A stretch of DNA of 64,000 nucleotides. Source: Diadema setosum (taxonomy: Eukaryota > Echinodermata > Echinoidea > Diadematoida > Diadematidae). Location: contig NC_092692.1 in the NCBI RefSeq assembly GCF_964275005.1, positions 12,324,764-12,388,763 of the forward strand. Direction: 5' to 3'. The translations under genes were made by a program, and so were the position numbers. Positions within the stretch are counted from its first letter, which is position 1. Each line of letters begins with the position of its first letter. The notes beneath the pieces were generated by a model, which saw only the letters and a program-made list of their open reading frames with translations, ran no database searches and was not told the DNA's origin. Shown here one piece after another: positions 13,601-25,342 of the stretch.

Positions 13601-14023
13601 TTATAATAAGAGTGCACCAACTTAAATGTAAACTATTGACAGTTCAAAGACAAAATCTGAGCCCGTCTTGGAAAGCCTGATTAAAAAAAAATCTTCCCTG
13701 CACACAATCTTCACATGACTGCATATCGATAAAACAACATTTACAAATTACTGGTGGATTGAAGAGGTAGACAATCAAAAATCACATGGCACACACATGT
13801 AGTTACGCAAGGTGAGGACACGTGTACCTAATCATAAAGAATGGGAAGCAAAATGGATGGTACATGTGAATCGCACAATATTCTTGCATAGCTTCTAATG
13901 TCAAATTCTGATTCTACTGTGAAAGCTTACATAAATGCTGATTAAACCAACATGTGCACTACAATTCTTTTGGAGTGATCTTCGGTGAATGTGACCTGGA
14001 AATATGAAATTTACGCTATATTC

Positions 14024-14029
14024 TTTATT
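14024..14029 (-). terminator. Candidate COX10 poly(A) signal
   Basis: AATAAA on the minus strand lies about 1.1 kb past the COX10 stop codon. It is a positional candidate only. Confidence 0.25.
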
Positions 14030-15159
14030 TGAGGCTTCAACGAGAACATTCATTGGTCAAATGTGGATGAAATGATAACACTGTGACTTACAACACAATA
14101 TAGCAACTTATAAGACAAAATATGCTCAGTCACACACAAGGTGTGAAAACTATCCTTGTTTCAACGGCGGAATATCAGTGGCTACAAATCTGAATACTTG
14201 AGAATATGAGGAAAACAAATCAATGTGAAATGATTGTCATAACTGACAGAGATACTGGTGACATAATCTTTGGTAGGTATTCATCACTTCTGGTAAGTCT
14301 CACTCGCTGCAACCACAGAACAAAACTTCACATGATGAAGTGTGTAAAGAGCTGAACAGAAAGCCTGTAAAAAATCATCAATCACAAAACCAGTGTAATT
14401 GACAGAACACTGCAGATGATAAGTGGTGAACATGTAAATGGCAGGCACCATCTATCTCCAAACTGTCCATCCATCAAATATTAACCGTTTGTGTGCTTCA
14501 AGTGCAAACTGGCACAGAAAACCCCATAGCGTTCTACCCACTCTCCAAAGTCTCTGGCACACATTAAAAAAAAAAAAAAAGGTTTAAAATAGAGTGCTGC
14601 ATCTCCACTTACATTGATTCAATAGTTTATAAGTTAAATTAACACATCTCTTATTTTGGTGGTTCTTTTGCCTAGAGCTGATGCCATTATTGCACCACTT
14701 GGGAAATGCATGACCTTCCACTGACTGCATGCAATTAGAAAAGACATGGGTACATGCCATGGCAACATGACACAAGTGACACCCATAAAATACCAATTCT
14801 GTGTAAGTTAGAGGCAGAGGCTACTGCCACTGTTATGGTATCTGGTTATGACTTTTAGCAGAGGAGATGATGCCCCAATATACTGGTCTCGATTCTACTA
14901 CTGCAGGCTCCATGTGAAATAATTCAACATGCCTGTGGACAAAAGCAGAACCCACATGAGCCATGATTTTCTTGTCCTAAGTGTGGTAGCATTTTGGTTA
15001 AATCACTGAGGTAAACATGCTTAAGCCGCAAGGACACAAAAAGCCTCGGGTCACACCGTACCACACTGGGGCACATTAGCACAATATTGGCACTGTGCAC
15101 GCTTAATATTCTCTCCATGATACCTTTCTCGGCAATTCCTATTACAAGTGCTACCGGCA

Positions 15160-18100
15160 TTAGCTTGCCACCAGCGCTCCCTCCGGGAGGGCCGGCCTCT
15201 TGTCCTTGTCGTACAAGTCCTTCTTGCTGATCAGGAGCAACAGCATGAGCAGAGGTAGGTGGAGGAGGGTGCACTTGAAGAGCTGCCTGGCAGACTTGCT
15301 GTCGGCGTTCTTGTAGAACTTCCACCCAAGGTACGTCAGCCACAGGTTCAGGGGCAGGGAGTCCAGGGCAAACGTCCACGTGGTGAGGTCGAAGACAGGC
15401 GCCAGGGTGCTGAGCGCAATCATGCCCACGCAGTGGCGCAGCGCCACCCGCCGGCACAGGCCCGGATCCGTGGTGGCCATCATGCAGTAACCGCCACGGG
15501 AGTAGTCACTTCGGAGGTTCCAGCTGAGGGCGTTGAAGTGAGGGAACTGCCAGCAGTAGAGGTAACCAGCCATGAGTAAGGCACCTAGAAGATTCAAAAT
15601 GGGGTGGACAAGATTCACTTTCACAACAGAGCAGAGAAACAGATGAACTTCAATATCGTTGCACATTTTCTAAACTGGTGAAAGATGGCTAATGCTGTAA
15701 TGCTACTAGACAGTCCTCATTTCCCCCCATTGTATATGACAAATGAATATTGCCTTAGGAATCAGTTTTTGAGCATTGCATATTTGCCTGGCCTCTTCAT
15801 GAATCTGATTATTACAAGGTCATCACAACAGCTTACCAGGTCCGAGAGTTCCGCAGGAGGCTGCCCAGCCGATGGCAGGAGGAAGAGCACCGACCACCGC
15901 CCCAACCCATGTGTTAACGATGCTCAACCTCTTCAAGGGGGTGTATGCCAGCACGTAGAGGGCCCATGATGACCCAGCAATGGCCGCAGACAGGGGATTC
16001 ACCAGACCACCGAGGATGGCCACACCAGACACGCCCACAAATGATGCAAAGGACATGGCATGTAGAGGGCTGCCAAAAAAATGGAGAGACGAGACAATTA
16101 AAACAACTTTGCCTCTTCCAAGCTCTGATTCAATTCATTCATTTTTATATGCATGAGGATTTTATTGTATTTTGATCAACCATTCAAATAAACTATGCAT
16201 TTAACAAATTCACATTCAATCTGAAACGCAATCCATATGTGTATGATGCAAATTGCTACGATTTGGATAAACATTCACTAATTTTCTTTGGACGGAAAAT
16301 GCTCCCATGTCATGAAATTTTCCCTTTTCATAAGGCACAGGAAATGTGAAAATACTACTGAAATAACTACTTTGGACAGAAAAGGTTTCTCCATGAGAAC
16401 AAATTAACAGAAATATATCGGAGTTTAAAGTGGGCATACATACGGTCATTGTAATACAAAGAACTAATAACCTGTTCACAAGAGAGGCCACAGATAATTA
16501 AAGGTCCTGTTTACCATTGGGAGCAGTAATTTAAAAAATGTTCAAGATATCACATTTGATGCATATGTGTAGGTCTGTTGTATCACAAAACATCCTGGCA
16601 TATAAAATTTTTGCAATAAAGCCAAAAATATAAGGAGATTTCAGTATTTTTCTCATTAAACCATAACTGTAGATGGTTTAGTCTGGCAACATTTTTATTG
16701 TAACTATTGTTCACATTTTGTGCATCTTACAATACTTACAACATTGATTATACGGATTCAAATTTTTACAGTGGTTGTTTCTATCCCAAACTCGAATTTT
16801 GGAACTATTCTAAAGCACTAATGCTGGGTTTTTGTTTCCTCTGCAAATGGTAAATTATGCCTTTAAAGTAGAAGGTGAAACGGGGATAAAATATCAGAAT
16901 TCTACTAATGTAAAAGTATCAAAAAGGTTCCTGTATTCTTTACTGTATGAGCTGAAATGAGCAGGAAAGAATACATACCTTATCAAGCCCCTGACTAGCA
17001 CACGATTCCTAGTGCGAGCCATCTGTGAATCATATGGCACCTCACAAAACTGTGGGAACAAACAAAACAAAGATTGTTATTGATAGTTTCCATTTGATTT
17101 AAAAAAACACACACACACACACACACACACATCATGCAAATAAGTTTGGAAGAACTTGTTCAAAAAAGATGCAATCCTCAAGTAAAACAAAAACTATACC
17201 AATCTTATTTCTCTCAGCATATTCACTGCAAACAAGTGAGCACATTACAGACTGTCTGGAATATATTGCAGACAACCTACCTGTAAGTAGATTAAAGACA
17301 GACCACCTTTCTTAATCAGAAGAAGAAATAGGAAAATAAAGAAGATACATGATAGAAGATGGGAATCATAATACAGCTGTATTATGAAGTTAACACAAAC
17401 ACAAGTTTTTCTAATTATCAGAGCTATCTACTCAGTAATTACAAGCAACTATATGATGTTCATGCTGATCAATCAATCTACATTCCATGTATACATGTAT
17501 GAAGGTATGAACACATACATCTAGTCCGTGTGACATTATCAAAGTACCCATAAAATAGGGTTTGGAATGGAGACAAAGTTCTTGCTCACTTTCATGATGG
17601 TACACACACACCCACCTGATTTACTGTGTTGGCTGAGCAGGAGGCAAGGAACGTCCCAAGACCCATGAGAGCACAGGTGGTTGGATCAAACACACCCGGA
17701 GCCATGCCATAGCCTGCCAGGGCAGATATCACCACAAGACCTACAAAAAGAACACCAAGCAAATATAAGCCACGGGGAATTTGAGGCACACTGACCAATT
17801 TTCCCCCAGCTAAAGGCACTTTATAGATTTTTTTTTTTAATTTTGTTCCACTGATACCAAAACATCAGTTGATGTTGAAACTTCATTTTCATTCAGGATA
17901 TCGTAGTGCTAGTGCAAACAATGCCTTCACGCATCTAGCACAGCAAGGTGTGATAACGCTCTCCAGTTCATTTGATCACTGGTACACTGAAACAACAGCA
18001 ACCTACAGTTTGTAATTCAAGAAATATCTGCTGGATAGCACATAATACTGGAGATTGTGTTGTGACAGCAGCATCATGAATTTCCTTCTGATCAATTTAT

Positions 18101-19546
18101 CAAATGATTTTGACAATATAAATCAAAGCAGGCACAAGAACCTTGGAACTGAGAAACTTCACACTGATATTTATGAGAACATGAAATGAATAAGAAACCT
18201 GTTAATCTGCTCTTTGAAAGCTCCATATAGATTGAGGGCAGTTCAGACAGCCCGACGCTTTGCTCCCGCCACCTGATCTCCTGGACGATCACTTCCTCGT
18301 CAACCTTGTTCCCATCCTTGGGCTCAATTGGACAGGGTGCAACCTGGTCGACTGCACTCTGAATGGCCTTCTCCACCCGCTCATTGAGCCCGGAAGAGAG
18401 ACTGTCGGTTGGTTCTAAAGGCGCTGACAGCTCCTCTACGTGATGGTCAGTTCTTGTGGTGGTTTCATGGTGGTGTGGTTGGTGTCTCTGACTGTGAGCA
18501 GTGGTTGTGGACAACTTTTTCTGAACCTGACATCAAAAGTACATAGATCCATTAAAATAGTGCACATAAGCATGCAGTATAGTAATAACAGAATATATCA
18601 CAACATACATGTATGTTGTGACTGAGCGGTACTCTTTCCAAAGAATACATCTTGCCTCTGAGAAATGTTATGACACCTTGGAATATCTTTGGCAATGTTA
18701 GGATTTATGCTGGCAAGCCCATTCTTCTCTTTAACATGCATCCGTATAATTTACAATTATTTGAATGTTTGGAGAATGCTACCGGTGTAGTATCATTCAC
18801 TGTAGCCAATGCAATGTTTCTAGGCAAGCCTATAATGGTTTTGTACACAATTGCCATAGCCAGCTAACAGCGGTTGGGTTGATGATAAAATTATTGTACA
18901 AGGGCCTTTGGTTTTACAGTATAATGCCCTGAAAAGTCAAAAGGATTTGTTGAAAGTTAGAAAATGCCTGTTTGTTGTTGGTCCTGACCTTGGCAGTCAA
19001 GGTATCATGGTATGTGACTAGGCCTTGCCCCTTCTGGCCTTTTCTTGTAGACTGTGGTAGCATAGATAGGTACTTTACCCACATAGTGCTCCAAATGTTT
19101 AATATTTTATACTGGAAGTGTTTGTGGGCAAAGAGCAGGACTGAACAGGGAACAGAGGTACATGTGTAATACACATCATAAAGTGGATTTACAAAGAGAC
19201 ACGCTGAAATCCTTAATACATCCTCTCTATCACAGTGATATATGCATGTATATGCACAGCTACATTTCTCCAAAGAAATCAGTTAAGATAGCATATCATT
19301 TTCAGATTAGTACGTTTGTACTACTGTACTTGAAAAAAATAAGTTGCAAAAGATTTCCTAAATCATAAAAAAAAGCATGCAATTTTAGTCAGGCTACAAC
19401 TGACAAGGTTACACCATATGTGTGCGATTTACCTGAATGAAACATGGAGATACACAAGGAAGCAGCCACTTCTGTTGATGCTTCAAACTGCATAAATGCT
19501 TCATCAATGACAAGCACAGCTTGCTCTTGAGCTGGCCTGCTGCCAT
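15160..19546 (-). CDS. COX10: Protoheme IX farnesyltransferase, mitochondrial (heme A synthesis)
   Basis: COX10 attaches farnesyl to heme B to make heme O, the first step of heme A synthesis for cytochrome c oxidase, in the mitochondrial inner membrane. Coding exons in order are 19433-19546, 18199-18526, 17616-17740, 16979-17049, 15837-16069 and 15160-15584: 1296 nt, 431 aa, close to human (443 aa). All phases agree. Residues 1-38 ([19 protein letters not shown]...) are basic and lack acidic residues, as in a mitochondrial presequence. Residues 39-130 are a variable His/Thr/Glu-rich linker. The UbiA core begins at about residue 132 ([14 protein letters not shown]). The first prenyl-diphosphate/Mg motif is in [21 protein letters not shown] (about residues 185-205). 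Later come [23 protein letters not shown] and [18 protein letters not shown], both strongly conserved. NRVLVRG replaces the usual NRPLVRG. A 5' UTR exon upstream is implied by the acceptor at 19550-19551 but was not located. The donor at 18198 (GTTTCT) is unusual. Confidence 0.95.
16498..16866 (-). mobile_element. TTAA-flanked MITE, copy A (family shared with 53396 and 61893)
   Basis: The copy is bounded by TTAA at 16498-16501 and 16863-16866, with imperfect inverted ends (AGGTCCTGTTTACCATTGGG against AGGCATAATTTACCATTTGC). Body sequence such as ATAAGGAGAT..CAGTATTTTTCTCAT and CAACCACTGTAAAAA-type blocks recurs in the two other copies. TTAA duplication is typical of piggyBac-type elements. 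It has no coding capacity and sits in the intron between COX10 exons 4 and 5. Confidence 0.7.
17108..17131. repeat. (AC)n microsatellite
   Basis: A run of about 11-12 AC dinucleotides lies in the COX10 intron upstream of the 71-nt exon. Confidence 0.9.
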
Positions 19547-19599
19547 GGCCTACATAGAAAAACATGAATGAATATATGGCAGGTTGCAAGATATAAGAG

Positions 19600-20166
19600 A
19601 ACAAGTTCAACATAATACATGTGTGGATTCATGAGTGAATGCAGCAATAATAGTAGAACACATCTTTGAAAGCCTGAAGAAATTTGGACAATCTGTTCAA
19701 CAGTTATGAATTTTTGAAATTTCTAGTGCTGCCACTGCTGGATGAGAAGCCTACTAGTTTGTGATGTCACATGTGTAACAGTTAGAACAATAAATACAAA
19801 GACAATTCAACATATTTTTACTTTTCTTGCATTTAACAAAAGAGAACTTGACTTGTCTCTTTCAGAAGGCAGGGGAAATATTTTATTTACCCTTTTAAAC
19901 ATATGCCAGTACCAAGTTAAGGGAATTCATTTTTTTTTTTTAAATGAATAATTATCGAATTTTCTATACATTTTCTTTCCTTTACGCATGTGACATCACA
20001 AATGTTTAGTAGTCTTTTCAAACAGTGATGCGTCACTGAAATGTAAAAATGCATAACTTTTTAACAATTTGTCCGGTTTTCCTAAAACTTTCACCGTTTT
20101 CTACCAATCAATATTGCTGAACTCATTCAATCCATACATATATATGAAGGTAGACTTGTCCTTTAA
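19600..20166. mobile_element. Long inverted-repeat MITE upstream of COX10 coding exon 1
   Basis: The left arm (about 19600-19778) and right arm (about 19977-20166) are imperfect inverted copies. Examples are TTTGTGATGTCACATG at 19754-19769 against its complement at 19981-19996, GTTATGAATTTTTGAAATTTC against GTTATGCATTTTTACATTTC, and GGACAATCTGTT against GGACAAATTGTT. The right end reads GACTTGTCCTTTAAA, a terminal motif frequent in non-autonomous DNA transposons of marine invertebrates. It has no coding capacity. It lies about 50 bp upstream of the acceptor for COX10 coding exon 1, in the 5' intron. Confidence 0.6.
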
Positions 20167-22092
20167 ATACTGTTTCTTCTTTATACACAGTTACATGATA
20201 CAGCTGATGGATATATAAACGTGAATCAACATGCACAGCAGTTTCTGATTCTGTCACTAGATACATCATCTTCTTGTAGATATCTATTCCAATCCCGTTA
20301 TTTTCAATTCTGAGAATCTGAGTCTAGAATCTAGTCTCCACGGAACGTATGGTATCCCCGACCGGTGACCACGACTTTCGGTCAATACTTAACTTCTTAA
20401 GATTAAGAATAATGTTTACTAGTTAGCAGTTAGTCTAGACCAGTACTAACAGTTAGGCTATGAAGTATTACAATACTTCATGTACCACACACAGTGATGA
20501 AGGCAATAAACATTCCCTCATCTTTTAGTCATACATTGCATGTCCTGTTCAGGGCAATTGTGCACTTTAGCTTTACGGCCCTATATTATCGGTACCTCAT
20601 TCGCTGTATGCCAAAGTGATATCCCATGAACCACCACGCACTGAGCAGGTGGTGAGCTTCTCTTGCTGTATGGAACACCGTTAGACGAGTGATAAGGTCA
20701 CTAAAAGCCCGCCTCACTCACTGCGCTTCTGCGGAGCTGACACTTCCTCGAACACTGTGATCGTGATTTTGCGTGCCTTTGCTCTCCGCTGCAGGATTAT
20801 CGAGCTGTACATTTTATGATTTATACAATGTTGCATTGCAGAATATTGCCACGATCATGGCGCAAAGTGTGAGAAAGTTGGCAGTAGTCTGCGAGACAAT
20901 AAATACCATTTTTCAACATCCTAGCTTGCGCCAGCTCACCACAACAGTTACGTGAATATTTTTATGCCTGCCGCTCTCAACCCCATCACAAATTGCACAT
21001 ACCAACCACGCGGGCGACGCTTGTGCGTGTGTGTGTGTGTCCATGTAGTGACTGCCCGTACATTGGTAGCAGTACACACACTTCACACAGCGTCTGGTCG
21101 GGCTCGATAAACGGTAACTGTGTAGAGCTAGAGGTCTAGATGAAATAAACACTAACAGACTGACGAATCGGGATAAGATTTTGGGGTTTTTTATCATTAT
21201 TTCACAGAATAATTTCGCCATGGCAGAATTTGTTCATTTAAAATCATGATTGAAGGACGGAAGTTTAGGGCCTACAGAAGTACAGTGTGTACTACTCTTG
21301 AGTCATTGCGTTCCCGTTTAGGGTCTGCTTGAACTCGATCACACCACGCCGCTCAGGGAAGGGCGTTGGAGCAATCATGTGGCGTACCGTAAGTGCTTTC
21401 ATCACGGACTGACACATACACACACTGCAATGCGAAATCACATTCACATACCAGTAGAATTCTAGTGGAAGTACGTACAGTGCCGGAAGACATGCTGTTG
21501 AACCCGCGCTGCCTGATTAGGTACTCAAATTCGCACGCACTGCTCGATTTGGGTAAAATCTCGCACCGATAATATATGGCCGTAAAGTGCACAATTGCCC
21601 TGTTCAGAAGTCGTATCCCACGACAAAACAAGCAAGAGCAAGCAAGTCTCGTTTGATACACTCACACAGCAAATTTTTGCTTGTATGGGACTACTGTAGT
21701 ACTGTACAGTTGTATGTAGTGTATGATCCAACGTGAACAATGCAAAAGCTATCTTCCTCCGGATAACACAATCTTTCAGTCACATGCAAAGACATGTTTC
21801 CCTCTTAAATTACACATATCCACATCACATAAATATCTACCGCATAATTCTTTTCGTTGCTCGGCTAGTTGGACGGTTGCATGGTGACGTTATCACATTT
21901 TCTTCCCACTTTCTTTGCTTTCTTTGCTCCGGTTCGGAAATCTTACATAACCGGGGTTTTGCACGTAATCACACGGCGTTGCACGTTGACCGACCGGCGC
22001 GGCGGCGGCATCGCATGCTATATGCCGGACAATCTCGTCTCGCGAATTTCGAGATGAGATTTGATTCCAGCAACAGCGACGACTGGTGTGGA
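20167..22092. other. COX10 5' region; non-coding first exon and promoter expected here
   Basis: COX10 coding exon 1 begins after a splice acceptor, so a 5' UTR exon and promoter should lie in this stretch or further right. CpG density rises at 21900-22190. One candidate minus-strand donor is GTAAGA (near 21945-21950); it is not strong enough to assign. The stretch also holds an inverted pair at 20541-20597 and 21566-21609. No coding sequence was recognised. Confidence 0.4.
20541..21610. repeat. Inverted pair of about 50 bp, 1 kb apart
   Basis: GGGCAATTGTGCACTTTA..CGGCCCTATATTATCGG at about 20547-20594 matches the complement of 21566-21603 (CCGATAATATATGGCCGTAAAG, then TGCACAATTGCCC). One copy carries a 6-bp GCTTTA duplication. 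The two could be ends of a degenerate transposon, but no target duplication is clear. Confidence 0.5.
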
Positions 22093-22341
22093 AACTGTCG
22101 GCTAGCGCCAGCCGTGTTGCCATCCGTTCATTGGTCCGTTAAGGACGTGCGCAGCACGTGCGCGCGGTAGACTGAACGGAGATCATCAGCGTCGAGCCGT
22201 AGCAATCACTTCGTCTATCTAACGCAACGTCATTGGGGTCAACTTGATATGAAAACGATTATAAAATTCTAAATATCACTGTATCATACCCAAGGAATCG
22301 ATTTTCATCAATCTCTTCTTTCAACCACGGTCGCAATCACA

Positions 22342-24981
22342 CACTGGCGTAGCCAGGGGGGGGGGCGATGGGGGCGGTCGCCCCCCCTAAGATTTGGACC
22401 GAGGAGTTGGGAGGCGGAAAAAAAAATGCGTGTATACTGTATGCATGCACATGAAGCGGGTCTCCTTTGCAACCTTTCATCAAATAAGATATATTTTTTT
22501 GAATATTTCACTCAAAGTGTGCACCAGATCGTTGAATTTCAATTCAAAATATGCAAAATCTCTCGTGCTTGGGAGGGGGATACCCCCTCCCAAACCCTCC
22601 CCCTCTTTGCCGCTTTCCCTAGCTAAGTACACTTTTTAGATTACAAAAAATTCTGAATAATTCTGAGTGCACAAGACTTTTCACTAATATTCCGAAAACT
22701 GAAGGTTCCCTCATGTATAAGGGGAATTTCCCCTTTTAATCGACCCTTTCCTCCCTCAGCCCCCCCCCCCCCCATCATTTTTTTTTTTGATTACCCAAAT
22801 GTTGATTCCATCAAATATGCTTATTATGCGTATACGAGATATCTCAATTTCAGCCTTAAAAAGATACAAGCTCCATCGGAAGGGAAGAGTGGAGATAACA
22901 CTCGCCAACGCCTTCTTCCTGTCCCCCCCCCCCCCCCCCCCGCCATGCAAAGAAGTAGACTGTGGCTATACCAAGATCGCTTTATTTCAATTCTAAAAAC
23001 GCAAAAGCTCCGCGAGCGGGAGGGGAATCCCCCTTCCCCTAAGTTCTACCTCACTAGACTTTATACATACGCACAGATGGTGCACATTCGGAATAAGAGC
23101 TAAATTCCGTGATTTTAACACTTCGATGAAAAAGTGTTGCACCAAAAATTTGCACCAGATCGCTGAATTTCAGGTCTGAAAACGCAAAATCACCTTCGTG
23201 TGGGAGGGGATATGCCCCTATATCTACACCCTCGTGTGCATGCTTTTTCTGTTTGATTGCTGAACAGACAGCGTTCATGATATTCAGTGTAAGAATTAAT
23301 ACAAGAAGACTAGTGTGTTTTAATTATACTGTTTTATAGGCAAATTGTTCAATAATAATCTACAATAAAATATACGGCAACCTTAAACAAGTGGGACTGT
23401 TTCAACTCGTTAAAACACGCAAAAACATGCATCAAATTGCACCATTTGCAACATCAAAATGTAAAAAGTTCTCACCGTAGGAGGGGGGACACCCCCTCCC
23501 ACACCCTCCCCTACCCCCTCGCTCGCTCCGCTCGCTCGGGTTCAGTCGAGTTCGTGATATACAGTGAAAAGAATTAATACAAGAAGTGTATCTAAATTAT
23601 ACCATTTTATAGGCAAATTGTTCAATAATAATCTACACTAAAATATACTGCTACCTTAAACAAGTGGGACTGTTTCACGTCGATAAAACGCGCAAAAACA
23701 TGCATCAAATTGCACCATTTGCAAAATCAAAATGCAAAAAGTTCTTACCGTGGGAGGGGGGACACCCCCCTCCCACACCCTCCCCTCCCCCCTCGTTGGC
23801 TCCGCTCGCTCGGGTTCCGTCGCGTTCATGATATTCAGTGAAAAGAATTAATACAAGAAGTGTATTGGAATTATACCATTTTATAGGCAAATTGTTTAAT
23901 AATAATCTACACTAAAATATACTGCAATCTAAAACAAGTGGGACTGTTTCACGTCGTTAAAACACGCAAAAACATGGATCAAATTGCACCATTTGCAAAA
24001 CCAAAATGTAAAAACTTCTCACCGTGGGAGGGGGGTCCCCCTCCCACACCCTCCCCTACCCCCTCGCTCGCTCCGCTCGCTCGGGTTCAGTCGCGTTCAT
24101 GATATTCAGTGAAAAGAATTAATACAAGAAGTGTACTGGAATTATACCATTTTATAGGCAAATTGTTCAATAATAATCTACACTAAAATATACTGCAATC
24201 TTAAACAAGTGGGACTATTTCACGTCGTTAAAACACGCAAATACATGCATCAAATTGCACCATTTGCAAAATCAAAATGTAAAAAGTTCTCACCGTGGGA
24301 GGGGGGTTCCCCTCTCACCCTCCCCTACCCCTTCGCTCGCTCCGCTCGCTCCGCTCGCTCGGGTTCAGTCGCGTTCATGATATTCAGTGAAAAGAATTAA
24401 TACAAGAAGTGTATTTGAATTATACCATTTTATAGGCAAATTGTTCAATAATAATCTACACTAAAATATACTGCTACCTTAAACAAGAGGGACTGTTTCA
24501 CGTCAATAAAACGCGCAAAAACATGCATCAAATTGCACCATTTGCAACATCAAAATGCAAAAAGTTCTTATCGTGGGAGGGGGGACACCCCCCTCCCACA
24601 CCCTCCCCTCCCCCCTCGCTCGCTCCGCTCGCTCGGGTTCAGTCGCGTTCATGATATTCAGTGAAAAGAATTAATACAAGAAGTGTATCTAAATTATACC
24701 CTTTTATAGGCAAATTGTTCAATAATAATCTACATCAAAATAAACTGCTACCATAAACAAGTGGGACTGTTTCACGTCGATAAAACGCGCAAAAAAATGC
24801 ATCAAATTGCACCATTTACAACATCCAAATGCAAAAAAAAGTTCTTACCGTGGGAGGGGGGACACCCCCCTCCCAAACCCTCCCCCCCCCCCCCTCGCTC
24901 GCTCCGCTCGCTCGGGCTCGGTCGCTTCGTTCCCTCGCAGACTAACCGCCCCCCCTAAGATGAAATCCTGGCTACGCCGTT
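22342..24981. mobile_element. Nested 2640-bp DNA transposon (hAT-like ends) in the left foldback arm
   Basis: Ends are CACTGGCGTAGCCAGG (left) and, inverted, AACGGCGTAGCCAGG (right), each followed inward by G/C tracts and a CCCCCCCTAAGAT-type block. GCAATCACA flanks it on both sides (22333-22341 and 24982-24990). The other foldback arm has this 9-mer once (31313-31321, complement), which proves the insertion and its duplication. An 8-bp reading, GCAATCAC, fits hAT elements, and the GGCGTAGCCAGG end is common among them. No transposase frame was found. The inside is made of repeated units with GGGAGGGGG..CCCCCTCCC hairpins. Confidence 0.8.
23270..24960. repeat. Tandem array, about 6 units of about 275 bp, inside the nested transposon
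   Basis: Each unit runs from TTCATGATATTCAGTG through AAGAATTAATACAAGAAG, ATTATACCATTTTATAGGC, GTGGGACTGTTTCACGTC and CATCAAATTGCACCATTTGC to a GGGAGGGGGGACACCCCCC hairpin and CTCGCTCGCTCCGCTCGCTC. Unit starts lie near 23275, 23550, 23825, 24098, 24378 and 24648. Older, more degenerate copies of the hairpin half occur at 22500-23240. Units differ by a few substitutions and short indels. Confidence 0.85.
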
Positions 24982-25342
24982 GCAATCACATGCTAACAGA
25001 ATGTTAAAAGATAATTCGCAGCATGAAACCATCAGTCAGTCTCCGTACTTCGCCACACACACACCGCACACGCACGCACACACGTACATAACACACACGA
25101 AGCTTAGATCTGTGAACCAGTCGTTTTCTTTAAATACTCACAGTGCATTTTTCTTTTTTCATGTCAGGCATACTGGGGTGGCAACGCGGCGGTCTCGTTA
25201 TGTTCTATCTGTCAACGAGATGGCAACTCGGCTGTCTCTTAATCTTACGATCAGTAGAGTGCATTTCTGTCTGTCATTGTATAGTACGTTTTGATATGTC
25301 ATTTTAGTACATTTTCATGGCTGTCTCTTATGAAGTACATTT

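Larger units (their letters stand above)
9030..15159. other. Converging 3' UTRs of OXLD1 and COX10 and intergenic DNA
   Basis: There is no recognisable coding sequence in these 6.1 kb. On the plus strand AATAAA at 10633-10638 is a candidate OXLD1 poly(A) signal. On the minus strand the complement of TTTATT at 14024-14029 is a candidate COX10 poly(A) signal. Short A/T tracts and TATA-type microsatellite (near 11683) occur. The short open frames here look random in composition. Confidence 0.45.

Noticed and set aside
14924-15579. Long frames overlapping the last COX10 exon (177 aa minus, 106 aa plus)
   Set aside because: They are shadows of the COX10 exon in other frames. The true frame ends at 15160 and matches COX10 throughout.
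24980-25294. 104-aa frame, also present in the right arm at 31009-31302
   Set aside because: The same frame in both arms only reflects near-identity of the inverted repeats. The sequence is His/Thr-rich from an AC-rich stretch and resembles no protein family.
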